Of a DNA stretch of 23,473 nt, positions 5,983-13,738 are shown one piece after another (the stretch's first letter is position 1; every line of letters starts with the position of its first letter). A model generated the notes under the pieces. It saw nothing but the letters and a program-made list of their open reading frames with translations, was not told the origin of the DNA and made no database searches. The translations under genes and the position numbers were made by a program. The DNA is taken from contig DDMS01000036.1 in assembly GCA_002340765.1 (NCBI GenBank), positions 27,829 to 51,301 on the forward strand, read 5' to 3'. The stretch comes from Flavobacteriaceae bacterium UBA2540 (GTDB lineage Bacteria; Bacteroidota; Bacteroidia; Flavobacteriales; Flavobacteriaceae).

Positions 5983-7035
5983 TTATTTTTGTTGAATATC
6001 AATTTGATTTTGAATGATTCTCCAATCATAATAATGAAAAGTCATGCCATTACTCATAGCAACTAACATTCCTTTTGGAAATTTTTCTCCAAGATTTATG
6101 GATGTTGCATCAGCACCATCACATTCAATGGTTGAAGTTGGAAATTCAGCAATTTTTTGATGCAAATTAGAATCATTTTTTGAGCCTTCTCTTTTGTAAA
6201 CAACAAAAGTATTTTTTTGCTGATTGGAAACTAAAATATAACCAGTTGTTGGTGAGTTTTTGTAAATCGCAATTCCTTCGTTGTCTGATTTAAAATCGTT
6301 TTGACCAAAAAAAGCCAATTCTGTATTGTCATTTTTAGCAGGGTCTGCATAATATTTTCTCATTCCTGATTGTTCATCAGAATAATAAATAAATCCCATT
6401 TCATTGTCAACTGCAATCGCTTCAATTTCTTTTTTAGTACTAAATTTTCCAAATTTTCGGACTAATTTTGCGCTTACATTGTTATTCTCTGAGGCTCCTA
6501 ACTCATATTGCCAAAGATAAGATTCAGAAGGCCCAAATTTTCTTCCTACAATTACAAAAACAGCGCTATCAGAAGGTCTTGTATACAAAGCAACTCCCAT
6601 TGGATCTCTGTCTTTTTCACCAACAAAAACTTCTATTCCACCATTGTCAATAGGTTTTAAATCAGGTAAAGAAAAAATTCGAATTCGATTTTTTTCTCTT
6701 TCAGTAGTCACAGCAATGTCTATTTTTTGGTCACCAATTTTAAGTCCGTAAGCAATATCTACGTTGTTTGGACGCCCCATATTTATAAAACTGTTTGCAA
6801 TTTTTCCTGCTAAATCATATGCATACAATCCCCCTCCTGTTTCTTTATCAGTGCCAATAATCAAACTTTTTGATGCTTCAGTTGGATGAATCCAAATTGC
6901 AGGATCGTCAGTGTCATGAGGTGTTGGTTGGGTAACTACACTTGGTTTAAGTGCGTTTTTTGCAACAGGAGCCAATTTGTCTTTACAAGAAATTAATACA
7001 ATACAGATTGCTAAAAAGTGAAAAATATTTTTCAT
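5983..7035 (-). CDS. Beta-propeller phytase (3-phytase), lipoprotein
   Basis: A 350-residue protein of the BPP (alkaline, Ca2+-dependent) phytase family, which removes phosphates stepwise from phytate. The hallmark HDTDDPAIWIHP spans residues 40-51. Further propeller motifs are GTDKETGGGLYAYDL, EIEAIAVDNEMGFIYYSDEQ, DNEGIAIYK and ECDGADATSINLG. The N-terminus is a lipoprotein signal, LISC with Cys17, placing the enzyme on an envelope membrane; the charged KDK after Cys may favour surface display (weak). It follows a TonB-dependent receptor in the same orientation, 72 nt away, with a perfect hairpin in the gap. Receptor-phytase pairing is a recognised arrangement in aquatic bacteria. Length is normal for the family. 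Confidence 0.93.
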   Translation of the reverse strand: MKNIFHFLAICIVLISCKDKLAPVAKNALKPSVVTQPTPHDTDDPAIWIHPTEASKSLIIGTDKETGGGLYAYDLAGKIANSFINMGRPNNVDIAYGLKIGDQKIDIAVTTEREKNRIRIFSLPDLKPIDNGGIEVFVGEKDRDPMGVALYTRPSDSAVFVIVGRKFGPSESYLWQYELGASENNNVSAKLVRKFGKFSTKKEIEAIAVDNEMGFIYYSDEQSGMRKYYADPAKNDNTELAFFGQNDFKSDNEGIAIYKNSPTTGYILVSNQQKNTFVVYKREGSKNDSNLHQKIAEFPTSTIECDGADATSINLGEKFPKGMLVAMSNGMTFHYYDWRIIQNQIDIQQK

Positions 7036-7050
7036 AATTTGTTGATGATT

Positions 7051-7090
7051 ATAAATAAGAAAACGGGATAAATCCCGTTTTCTTATTTAT
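7051..7090 (-). terminator. 19-bp perfect hairpin between receptor and phytase genes
   Basis: Arms 7051-7069 (ATAAATAAGAAAACGGGAT) and 7072-7090 are exact reverse complements with a 2-nt centre. The GC-rich core AACGGGAT/ATCCCGTT is followed on either strand by a U-rich stretch, so it could end transcription in both directions. Lying between co-directional genes, it probably acts as a leaky terminator or an mRNA-stabilising hairpin that sets the receptor:phytase ratio (inference). Confidence 0.8.
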
Positions 7091-7107
7091 ATTTTTAAAA
7101 TTTCAGA

Positions 7108-9933
7108 CTATAGGTCAAATTTCAAACCTAAGTTAAAACGCGCTTGGTAATATTCTGCTTGCATTGTTCTTGACGAAATTCCTTGGTAATAACGTAAAGG
7201 TTGATTTGTTAAGTTGTTTGCTTCAGCAAAAATTCTCAATTTGCTTGTCAATTTATAAGAGGCATTTGCATCAATAAATAATTGTTTGTCATAAAAACGA
7301 TCTTCAAATTCGTCTCCACCTAATTCATCTAAATAATCAGCAGCGTAATTTAGCGAAACACGTGCAGAGAATTTTTTGTTTTCCCATGACAATGAACTGT
7401 TAAACATGTGTGGCGCAGTTCCTGGCAATGTAACATCAGTTCTCAAATCTCCACTAGAATTTGTAATTCCATTCGCTTTAGAATCTGTGTAAGTATAGTT
7501 TACATAAAGACCTAAACCTTTGAAAAATTTACCAGGAATAAAATCCAATTGTCTTTGAAAAGCTACTTCAAATCCATAAACATCTACACTTTCTCCATTT
7601 CGTTGTTGTGTCAAAGACCAATTTCCAGGATTTACGGTTGGAATCGGATTTATTTGATTTGGAAAATCTGCAGCAAATTTTGCATTTGTGTATTGGTTAT
7701 CACGGTATGTGTAGATAAAATCGTTTAATTTTTTATAAAATACACCACCTGAAAGTAATCCAACAGACTTGTAATATTTTTCAACCATAAAATCAAAATT
7801 GTAAGCGAAAGTTGCATCTAAATTTGGATTTCCAGCTTCAATATCAGAATCATCGTCAGGAAGAACACTGATAAATGGAGCTAAAGCATAATAATCAGGT
7901 CTTGCCATAGAAGTTGTAAAAGCAGCTCTGTAAACCCAATCATTGTCTCCATTATATTTGAATGAAATACTTGGTAAAATATTGGTATAAGAGTTGGTAT
8001 TGTTAATTTCTCCAATTAAATCTGATTCGTCTTCAACGTAATTTGCGGTATAATCAATGTCTGTAATTTCAACACGCAAACCAGCAATCATAGAAAGTCT
8101 GTCATTAAAATCTTGATCAAATCTTATGTATGAAGCATAGATATTTTCGCTAGCTCTATAATTTAAACCAAGAAATTCTGAAGGGTCTGCTTCTTTGTCA
8201 AATAAAGTTGCGTTGTTTAAATCTAAATTTCCTAAATACGAATTGCTTGCAAAAGTTCCAGGTACATATTGCGAGCCAACTTGCCAATTTTCTCCGCCAT
8301 AAAATGAATTAGGAACGGTATTTAAGTTTCCAAAAGCTGCAATTGGGTCGTATTCATAAAAAATATTATCTCTCATTTTATCCTTTATCCTTGTTCTTAA
8401 ACCAAAACGTAATCTTCCTTTTTGATTTTCAACAAATGAAAGTGGAATTCTGAAATTTAATTTCATACCTAATTCTGTTTCATCAGTATAATTGAAATTA
8501 TCACTAATTGTTCTTAATCCAAAGTCATTAATTGAATTATCGCCAGTTCCAGTAATCAAAGGGAATCTCTCATCATCTAGATTCATATTAAAGTTAAGAC
8601 CTTTATTTTGAAACTCAATATATCTTTCATTAGGTCTGTCTTCGGCAGCTTTTGCAAAATTTATAGACCAATCCATATCTAATTTTGAACTTAATAAATG
8701 CTCTCCACCAAAAGCATAATTTTGAACGGTTTGTCTTTCTAAACGTCTGTTTTCGTTTTTCTTATCATCAATTCCACCTTTTGTTTGTCTACGAACATCA
8801 CCAGTAAAACCAGTAATATCGTCACTAGCATTGTAAACAGGTTCAATTCCTCTATATCTTGCACGATAACGATTTTCTAAATCATCTCTAAAATTATAAA
8901 TTGCATTAAAATAGATAGAATTGTTATTGTTAAAAGAGTAATCAGTAGCAAAAGAGAAAGAGTTTCTAATACGTTGCACATCATATCTTCTGATATCAAA
9001 TTCTTCAATATATACTTGGTCTTTACTGCCTTTTACCCAAGCAGCTTCCACGTTATCAGAACCAAATGTATTATTGTTATATGATGAACTTAATACAACT
9101 CCTAGTTTGTTATCTAAAAAACGATCACCATATACAAATCCTGCAGTATAGTTTCCTTGGTCTCTAATTGGGCTGTAACCTCCTGCTAATGTTCCAGAAA
9201 TTCTCTGTCCATTTGGAGTAGCTCTTGTCACTAAATTTACAGAACCACCAATTGCATCAGCATCCATGTCAGATGTTAATGTTTTATTCACTTCAATAGT
9301 TGAAATCATGTCAGCAGGAATTAAATCCATTTGCACATTTCTGTTATCACCTTCTGCTGATGGAATTCGATTTCCATTGAGCATTACTGAGTTTAAAGCT
9401 GGAGCTAAACCTCTAATAATGATATTTCTAGCTTCGCCTTGATCATTTTGCATGGTGATTCCAGGAACTCTTTTTAAAGCATCTCCAATATTTGCATCTG
9501 GAAAACGTCCAACTTGGTCAGATGAAATAACGTTTGTAATATTTTGATTTGATTTTTGTGTGTTGATTGCTTTTGCTTGACCTCTTAATCGATCTCCCAA
9601 AACAATGATTTCACCTAATTCTTCTGTTCCTGGAACTAGAACTAGAGAAATTTTGGTATTTTTTCCAGCTTCAACTTTTACCTCTTTTGTGAATTTTTGA
9701 TAGCCGATGTAATAAATTTCAATTTGATATGTTCCCGCTGGAATATTTAAAAATTCAAAATCTCCATTGGCATCAGAAGTTGTGTAATTGTTGGTTGCAG
9801 CTAATTTTATGGTAGCACCAGGTAAAGAAAAGTTGCTCTCATTTTCTGTTACTTTACCAGAAATAACTCCTTTTCCTTGAGCATTGCTGAAAAGTGAAAA
9901 AATAATCGTTAAAAAAAGTAGTAAATTTTTCAT
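7108..9933 (-). CDS. TonB-dependent receptor, phytase-linked
   Basis: A 941-residue outer-membrane transporter. Residues 1-18 form a signal peptide (LLLFLTIIFSLFSNAQ). Residues about 22-105 are a carboxypeptidase-regulatory-like domain (GVISGKVTENESNFSLPGATIKL), as in Bacteroidota receptors. A plug domain covers about 125-235 (VGRFPDANIGDALKRVPGITMQ, NIIIRGLAPALNSVMLNGNRIP, IEVNKTLTSDMDADAIGGSVNLV). A beta-barrel with alternating aromatic strands runs to the C-terminus (ARFNLGLKFDL). It would import substrate with energy from TonB-ExbBD. No SusD partner is adjacent. The phytase gene downstream suggests phytate, its partly dephosphorylated products or phosphate esters as cargo (inference). Confidence 0.93.
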   Translation of the reverse strand: MKNLLLFLTIIFSLFSNAQGKGVISGKVTENESNFSLPGATIKLAATNNYTTSDANGDFEFLNIPAGTYQIEIYYIGYQKFTKEVKVEAGKNTKISLVLVPGTEELGEIIVLGDRLRGQAKAINTQKSNQNITNVISSDQVGRFPDANIGDALKRVPGITMQNDQGEARNIIIRGLAPALNSVMLNGNRIPSAEGDNRNVQMDLIPADMISTIEVNKTLTSDMDADAIGGSVNLVTRATPNGQRISGTLAGGYSPIRDQGNYTAGFVYGDRFLDNKLGVVLSSSYNNNTFGSDNVEAAWVKGSKDQVYIEEFDIRRYDVQRIRNSFSFATDYSFNNNNSIYFNAIYNFRDDLENRYRARYRGIEPVYNASDDITGFTGDVRRQTKGGIDDKKNENRRLERQTVQNYAFGGEHLLSSKLDMDWSINFAKAAEDRPNERYIEFQNKGLNFNMNLDDERFPLITGTGDNSINDFGLRTISDNFNYTDETELGMKLNFRIPLSFVENQKGRLRFGLRTRIKDKMRDNIFYEYDPIAAFGNLNTVPNSFYGGENWQVGSQYVPGTFASNSYLGNLDLNNATLFDKEADPSEFLGLNYRASENIYASYIRFDQDFNDRLSMIAGLRVEITDIDYTANYVEDESDLIGEINNTNSYTNILPSISFKYNGDNDWVYRAAFTTSMARPDYYALAPFISVLPDDDSDIEAGNPNLDATFAYNFDFMVEKYYKSVGLLSGGVFYKKLNDFIYTYRDNQYTNAKFAADFPNQINPIPTVNPGNWSLTQQRNGESVDVYGFEVAFQRQLDFIPGKFFKGLGLYVNYTYTDSKANGITNSSGDLRTDVTLPGTAPHMFNSSLSWENKKFSARVSLNYAADYLDELGGDEFEDRFYDKQLFIDANASYKLTSKLRIFAEANNLTNQPLRYYQGISSRTMQAEYYQARFNLGLKFDL

Positions 9934-9958
9934 TAGTTAAATTGTTTCTTTGTTTTAA

Positions 9959-9966
9959 CAAATTTA
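9959..9966 (-). promoter_or_regulatory. Possible -7 box of the phytase-linked receptor
   Basis: TAAATTTG on the minus strand fits TAnnTTTG and lies 25 nt upstream of the receptor ATG. No clear -33 TTG stands at the expected spacing, so this is tentative. Confidence 0.35.
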
Positions 9967-10083
9967 AATTAGGATTACGGCTTGAATGTTAACAGTATTT
10001 TAAAAAAACATTTAGTTTTTGTTAAGTATTAATTTAAAAATTCCAATTTTTATGAATTTAATATTTGCTAAAAGTTAATTCAA

Positions 10084-10113
10084 TAAAAAAACCTTCGTTA
10101 TTCACCAAGGTTT
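10084..10113 (-). terminator. Rho-independent terminator of rpoD
   Basis: On the minus strand, AAACCTT (10113-10107) pairs with AAGGTTT (10095-10089), loop 11 nt, followed by a T-run (A-run 10084-10091 on the given strand). It lies 35 nt past the rpoD stop. Confidence 0.7.
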
Positions 10114-10147
10114 CATTGTAACAATTAAAAAATGAGTTATTTGTATT

Positions 10148-11011
10148 TTATCCCAAATATGTCATCAATATTTTACTTCTTGAAGTATGTTTCAAACGTC
10201 TGATTGCTTTTTCTTTAATTTGACGAACACGCTCACGAGTTAAATCAAACGTTTCTCCAATTTCTTCCAAAGTCATTGGTTGGTGTTCGCCCAAACCAAA
10301 ATATAGTTTTACCACATCAGCTTCTCTTGGCGTTAAGGTTTCTAACGCTCTGTTAATTTCGATTCTTAATGATTCATGAATCAGTTCTTTATCAGGATTT
10401 GGAGATTCTCCAGAGTTTAAAACGTCGTATAAATTAGAATCTTCACCTTCAATTAATGGGGCATCCATTGACACGTGACGTCCAGAATTTTTCATAGATT
10501 CTTTTACGTCATTTACAGTCATATCCAATTTTTTAGCAATTTCCTCAGCACTTGGTGCTCGTTCATTTTCTTGCTCCAAAAACGCATACATTTTATTGAT
10601 TTTGTTTATCGAACCAATTTTATTTAATGGCAAACGAACGATTCTTGATTGTTCTGCTAACGCTTGTAAAATAGATTGACGAATCCACCAAACTGCATAA
10701 GAAATAAATTTAAAACCTCTTGTTTCATCAAAACGTTTAGCTGCTTTGATCAATCCTAAGTTTCCTTCGTTGATTAAATCTGGTAACGTTAATCCTTGAT
10801 TTTGGTATTGTTTTGCAACAGAAACCACAAATCGTAAATTTGCTTTGGTTAATTTTTCTAGAGCTCTTTGGTCACCTGCTTTGATAAGCTGCGCTAATTC
10901 TACTTCTTCATCTGCAGTAATTAAATCTACTTTTCCAATTTCTTGTAAGTATTTGTCTAAAGAAGCAGTTTCTCTGTTGGTAACCTGTTTTGTAATTTTA
11001 AGTTGTCTCAT
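10148..11011 (-). CDS. rpoD: Primary RNA polymerase sigma factor (sigma-70 family)
   Basis: A 287-residue sigma factor of the compact Bacteroidota primary type, lacking region 1.1 and the large non-conserved insert. Region 1.2 is ASLDKYLQEIGKVDLIT (16-32). Region 2 includes LPDLINEGNLGLIKAAKRFD (76-95) and the -10-recognition helix GFKFISYAVWWIRQSI (99-114). Region 3 starts near 130. Region 4 has TPREADVVKLYFGLG (227-241) and the helix-turn-helix LEEIGETFDLTRERVRQIKEKAIRRL (248-273) for the -33 element. It directs transcription of most genes from TTTG/TAnnTTTG promoters. It is transcribed separately from the kinase upstream or weakly coupled to it (gap 128 nt). Confidence 0.96.
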   Translation of the reverse strand: MRQLKITKQVTNRETASLDKYLQEIGKVDLITADEEVELAQLIKAGDQRALEKLTKANLRFVVSVAKQYQNQGLTLPDLINEGNLGLIKAAKRFDETRGFKFISYAVWWIRQSILQALAEQSRIVRLPLNKIGSINKINKMYAFLEQENERAPSAEEIAKKLDMTVNDVKESMKNSGRHVSMDAPLIEGEDSNLYDVLNSGESPNPDKELIHESLRIEINRALETLTPREADVVKLYFGLGEHQPMTLEEIGETFDLTRERVRQIKEKAIRRLKHTSRSKILMTYLG

Positions 11012-11071
11012 CTAATGATTTGTATCAATTTTTAAATTCGTAAAATTTTTTCTACAGATCTTTATACGTAT

Positions 11072-11079
11072 CAAACCTA
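11072..11079 (-). promoter_or_regulatory. Possible -7 box of rpoD
   Basis: TAGGTTTG on the minus strand matches TAnnTTTG and lies 60 nt before the rpoD start. A -33 TTG at standard spacing is not seen. Confidence 0.4.
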
Positions 11080-11139
11080 AATTTTGTTACAAAAAAGAAA
11101 AAATATTTTTAAAAAGAATTTTTGAAGGATGATATACTT

Positions 11140-11754
11140 CTAGAACAACCCATTAATTTGAGAATCAATTCTGTCAATAACATACCCCAAGTTTTCTTGA
11201 TTACTCACAAAATCAAGGTTATCAACATCAATAATAAGTAATTTTCCTTTACTATATGTTGAAATCCACGCTTCATATCGTTCATTTAAACGGCTTAAAT
11301 AATCAATGCTAATCGTGTTTTCATATTCTCTCCCGCGTTTGTGAATTTGTCCAACAAGCGTTGAAATATTTGCGCGTAAATAAATTAATAAATCAGGAGG
11401 TGTAATTAAATTCTCCATAAGTTCAAATAATGAACTGTAATTATTGAAATCTCTGTTCGTCATTAATCCCATTGCATGTAAATTCGGAGCAAAAATGTTT
11501 GCATCTTCATAAATGGTTCTATCCTGAATGATGTTTTTTCCAGATTCTTTCAATTCTAAAATCTGACGAAAACGACTGTTCAAAAAATACACTTGTAAAT
11601 TGAATGACCAACGCTCCATTTCTCCGTAAAAATCGTCTAAATATGGGTTTTCATCAACAGATTCAAAGTGTGGTTTCCATTTATAATGTTTGGCTAAAAG
11701 TTCGGTCAATGTGGTTTTTCCAGCGCCAATATTTCCTGCAATTGCAACGTGCAT
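11140..11754 (-). CDS. Deoxynucleoside kinase
   Basis: A 204-residue P-loop kinase of the deoxyadenosine/deoxyguanosine kinase (dNK) family, phosphorylating salvaged deoxynucleosides with ATP. Motifs: P-loop GNIGAGKTT (7-15); the substrate-site Glu in ESVDENPYLDDFY (31-43); MERWSFNLQVYFL (46-58); the DRT motif with Asp78-Arg79 followed by Glu83; and the Arg-rich lid HKRGREYE (138-145). Length is typical. Which base is preferred cannot be read here. It shares its orientation with rpoD downstream and is divergent from the first GLPGLI gene. Confidence 0.92.
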   Translation of the reverse strand: MHVAIAGNIGAGKTTLTELLAKHYKWKPHFESVDENPYLDDFYGEMERWSFNLQVYFLNSRFRQILELKESGKNIIQDRTIYEDANIFAPNLHAMGLMTNRDFNNYSSLFELMENLITPPDLLIYLRANISTLVGQIHKRGREYENTISIDYLSRLNERYEAWISTYSKGKLLIIDVDNLDFVSNQENLGYVIDRIDSQINGLF

Positions 11755-11872
11755 ATTTAAAAATTCTATATGATTAAAATCGAGTTGCTAATGTAGTAAA
11801 AAAAGATATCAATGAGATTAATTAATTAATTTATAGCCAAAACCGCGCACATTGAAATTAAATTTAACTTTA

Positions 11873-11908
11873 ATTTTTGATGTTTTATTGATGATTGTAA
11901 TATTTTAG
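11873..11908 (+). promoter_or_regulatory. Possible promoter of the GLPGLI operon
   Basis: TTTTTGA ending at 11880 and TATTTTAG (11901-11908), one base off TAnnTTTG, with a spacing of about 20 nt. They precede the first GLPGLI gene by 24 nt. Confidence 0.35.
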
Positions 11909-11932
11909 CAAACAAATTAAACCCAAAACACA

Positions 11933-12763
11933 ATGAAAATACATTTAATAGCAGTCGCAATTTTTTGTTTTGTATTGAGTTCAGTTGCTCAGGATTTTGC
12001 AGGAAAAGTTGTTTATAAAACAAATCGAAAAACAGATTTTAAAATTCAAGGTTCAAATATGTCCGAAATTCAAGAAAAGGAATTGCAGGAAAAATTTCAG
12101 AAGATGAATCAAAAAACTTTTATTTTGGAATTTGATAAAACAACATCAATTTATAAAGAAGAAGAAAAATTGAACGCGCCAAATCCACAAGCAAATCTTG
12201 GAGGAATGCAAGTGATATCGGTTTTTGGTGGTGGTGGTTCAGGAAGTTTGTATTTCAAAAATTTGAAAGAAAAACGATTTGTTAGCAAAACTGACATCAT
12301 GGGAAAAACATTTTTGATCAAAGATTCCATCCCCAATTATCAATGGCAATTAACATCAGAAACAAAAAATATTGGAAATTATACCTGTTACAAAGCTTCA
12401 TTTACCAAAGAGGTTGAAATTTTTACAGCTTCTTTCGGAAAAGAAGAATCAAAAGAACCAAAAAAAACAAAGACTGTAACTACAACAGCTTGGTACACAC
12501 CTCAAATTTCGATAAGTAATGGACCCACTTTTTATCAAGGTTTGCCTGGACTTATCCTAGAAATTAATGATGGAACAAATACGATTGTTTGTACTGAAAT
12601 TATTTTAAATCCATCAGAAAAAATTACAATTAATGAACCTGACAAGGGAAAAGTAGTTACGCAAGCTGAATATGATAAAATTAGTGATGAAAAATCCAAA
12701 GAAATGATGGAAAGATTTAAAAGTAGAGATGGAAAAGGTATTGAAATTCGCATTGGCGGTTAA
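11933..12763 (+). CDS. GLPGLI family protein, first copy
   Basis: A 276-residue exported protein with signal peptide MKIHLIAVAIFCFVLSSVAQ. The family-defining motif GLPGLILEIND lies around residues 203-213. Other family features are an early beta-strand FAGKVVYKT, YQWQLTSETKNIGNYTCYKASF and AWYTPQISISNGP; the cysteines in YTCYKA and IVCTEI are conserved in the neighbour and may form a disulphide. GLPGLI proteins are widespread in Bacteroidota and have no established function. It is 111 nt upstream of a paralogue and of a large outer-membrane barrel gene, so a periplasmic or envelope partner role is likely (inference). Confidence 0.93.
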   Translation: MKIHLIAVAIFCFVLSSVAQDFAGKVVYKTNRKTDFKIQGSNMSEIQEKELQEKFQKMNQKTFILEFDKTTSIYKEEEKLNAPNPQANLGGMQVISVFGGGGSGSLYFKNLKEKRFVSKTDIMGKTFLIKDSIPNYQWQLTSETKNIGNYTCYKASFTKEVEIFTASFGKEESKEPKKTKTVTTTAWYTPQISISNGPTFYQGLPGLILEINDGTNTIVCTEIILNPSEKITINEPDKGKVVTQAEYDKISDEKSKEMMERFKSRDGKGIEIRIGG

Positions 12764-12845
12764 GTAAAATATATTTTAGATTAATTATTTTAATTACTCA
12801 TTAAACTTTTAAGTTTTTTTTAAGTCTTATTGTGAGGATTTAAAA

Positions 12846-12853
12846 TACTTTTG
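12846..12853 (+). promoter_or_regulatory. Possible internal -7 box before the second GLPGLI gene
   Basis: TACTTTTG matches TAnnTTTG and lies 21 nt before the ATG; the -33 region is only a T-rich stretch. It could give the second GLPGLI gene and the barrel gene their own transcript. Confidence 0.4.
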
Positions 12854-12874
12854 ACCAAAAATTAATCAATAATT

Positions 12875-13702
12875 ATGAAATCAACAATTACATTTCTTTT
12901 AGCACTTGTTTCAATGGCTACTTTTGCTCAAAAAGAATTCCAAGGAAAAGCTGTTTACATTGAGAAAACAAGCATGGATATGAACAGATTTGGCAATGAA
13001 ATGACTGAGCAACAAAAGCAGCAAATGATGGCTCGTTTTAAAAATTTTTTAGAAAAAACGTATATTTTAAATTTTACAAAATCAGAGAGCTCATTCAAAG
13101 AAGATGCAAAGTTAGATGCTCCAGGAACAAGTGGTCCAAGTTGGGGAAGAAGCAATGGACAAGGTTCTATTTATAAAGACTTGAAAGACAAAGAAATGAT
13201 TGAAGATGTTGAAATATTTAGCAAACGATTTTTAATTGTTGAAAAAATGGAACAACCACAATGGCAATTAACATCTGAAACTAAGAAAATTGGAGAATAT
13301 ACTTGCTACAAAGCTACTATGGCTATTGAAGATAAATCAGTTGATTTTGGAAGTATTTTCGGAAGAAGAGCAAACAATACAAACACTGATAAAAAAGAAC
13401 CAGAAGTAAAAATGCTTGATGTAACTGCATGGTATTCTCCGCAAGTTCCTGTGAGTGCTGGCCCAAAATCTTATTGGGGATTGCCAGGTTTGATTTTAGA
13501 ATTAAATTATGGAAGAACAACAGTATTGTGTACAGAGATTGAAATTAATCCCGGTGACAAAATCGAAATTCAAAAACCAACAAAAGGTGATAAAGTTGGT
13601 AGAGATGAATACAATAAAATTGTGAAAGAAAAAACTGATGAATTGAAAGAGAGATTCCAAGGAAGAGGCAATGGAATGGGTGGTGGAAGAGGAAGATTTT
13701 AA
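12875..13702 (+). CDS. GLPGLI family protein, second copy
   Basis: A 275-residue exported paralogue of the preceding gene. It has signal peptide MKSTITFLLALVSMATFAQ, then EFQGKAVYIEKTS, the shared PQWQLTSETKKIGEYTCYKA block, TAWYSPQVPVSAGP, and GLPGLILELNYG around residues 208-219, followed by VLCTEIEINPGDKIEI. The conserved cysteine pair (YTCYKA, LCTEI) is present. It differs from its neighbour by a Gly/Arg-rich C-terminus (GRGNGMGGGRGRF). It stops 36 nt before the barrel gene, so the two are surely co-transcribed. The molecular role is unknown. Confidence 0.93.
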   Translation: MKSTITFLLALVSMATFAQKEFQGKAVYIEKTSMDMNRFGNEMTEQQKQQMMARFKNFLEKTYILNFTKSESSFKEDAKLDAPGTSGPSWGRSNGQGSIYKDLKDKEMIEDVEIFSKRFLIVEKMEQPQWQLTSETKKIGEYTCYKATMAIEDKSVDFGSIFGRRANNTNTDKKEPEVKMLDVTAWYSPQVPVSAGPKSYWGLPGLILELNYGRTTVLCTEIEINPGDKIEIQKPTKGDKVGRDEYNKIVKEKTDELKERFQGRGNGMGGGRGRF

Positions 13703-13738
13703 TCGAAAAAATCAAAAAAAATCAATCAAAAAACATCA

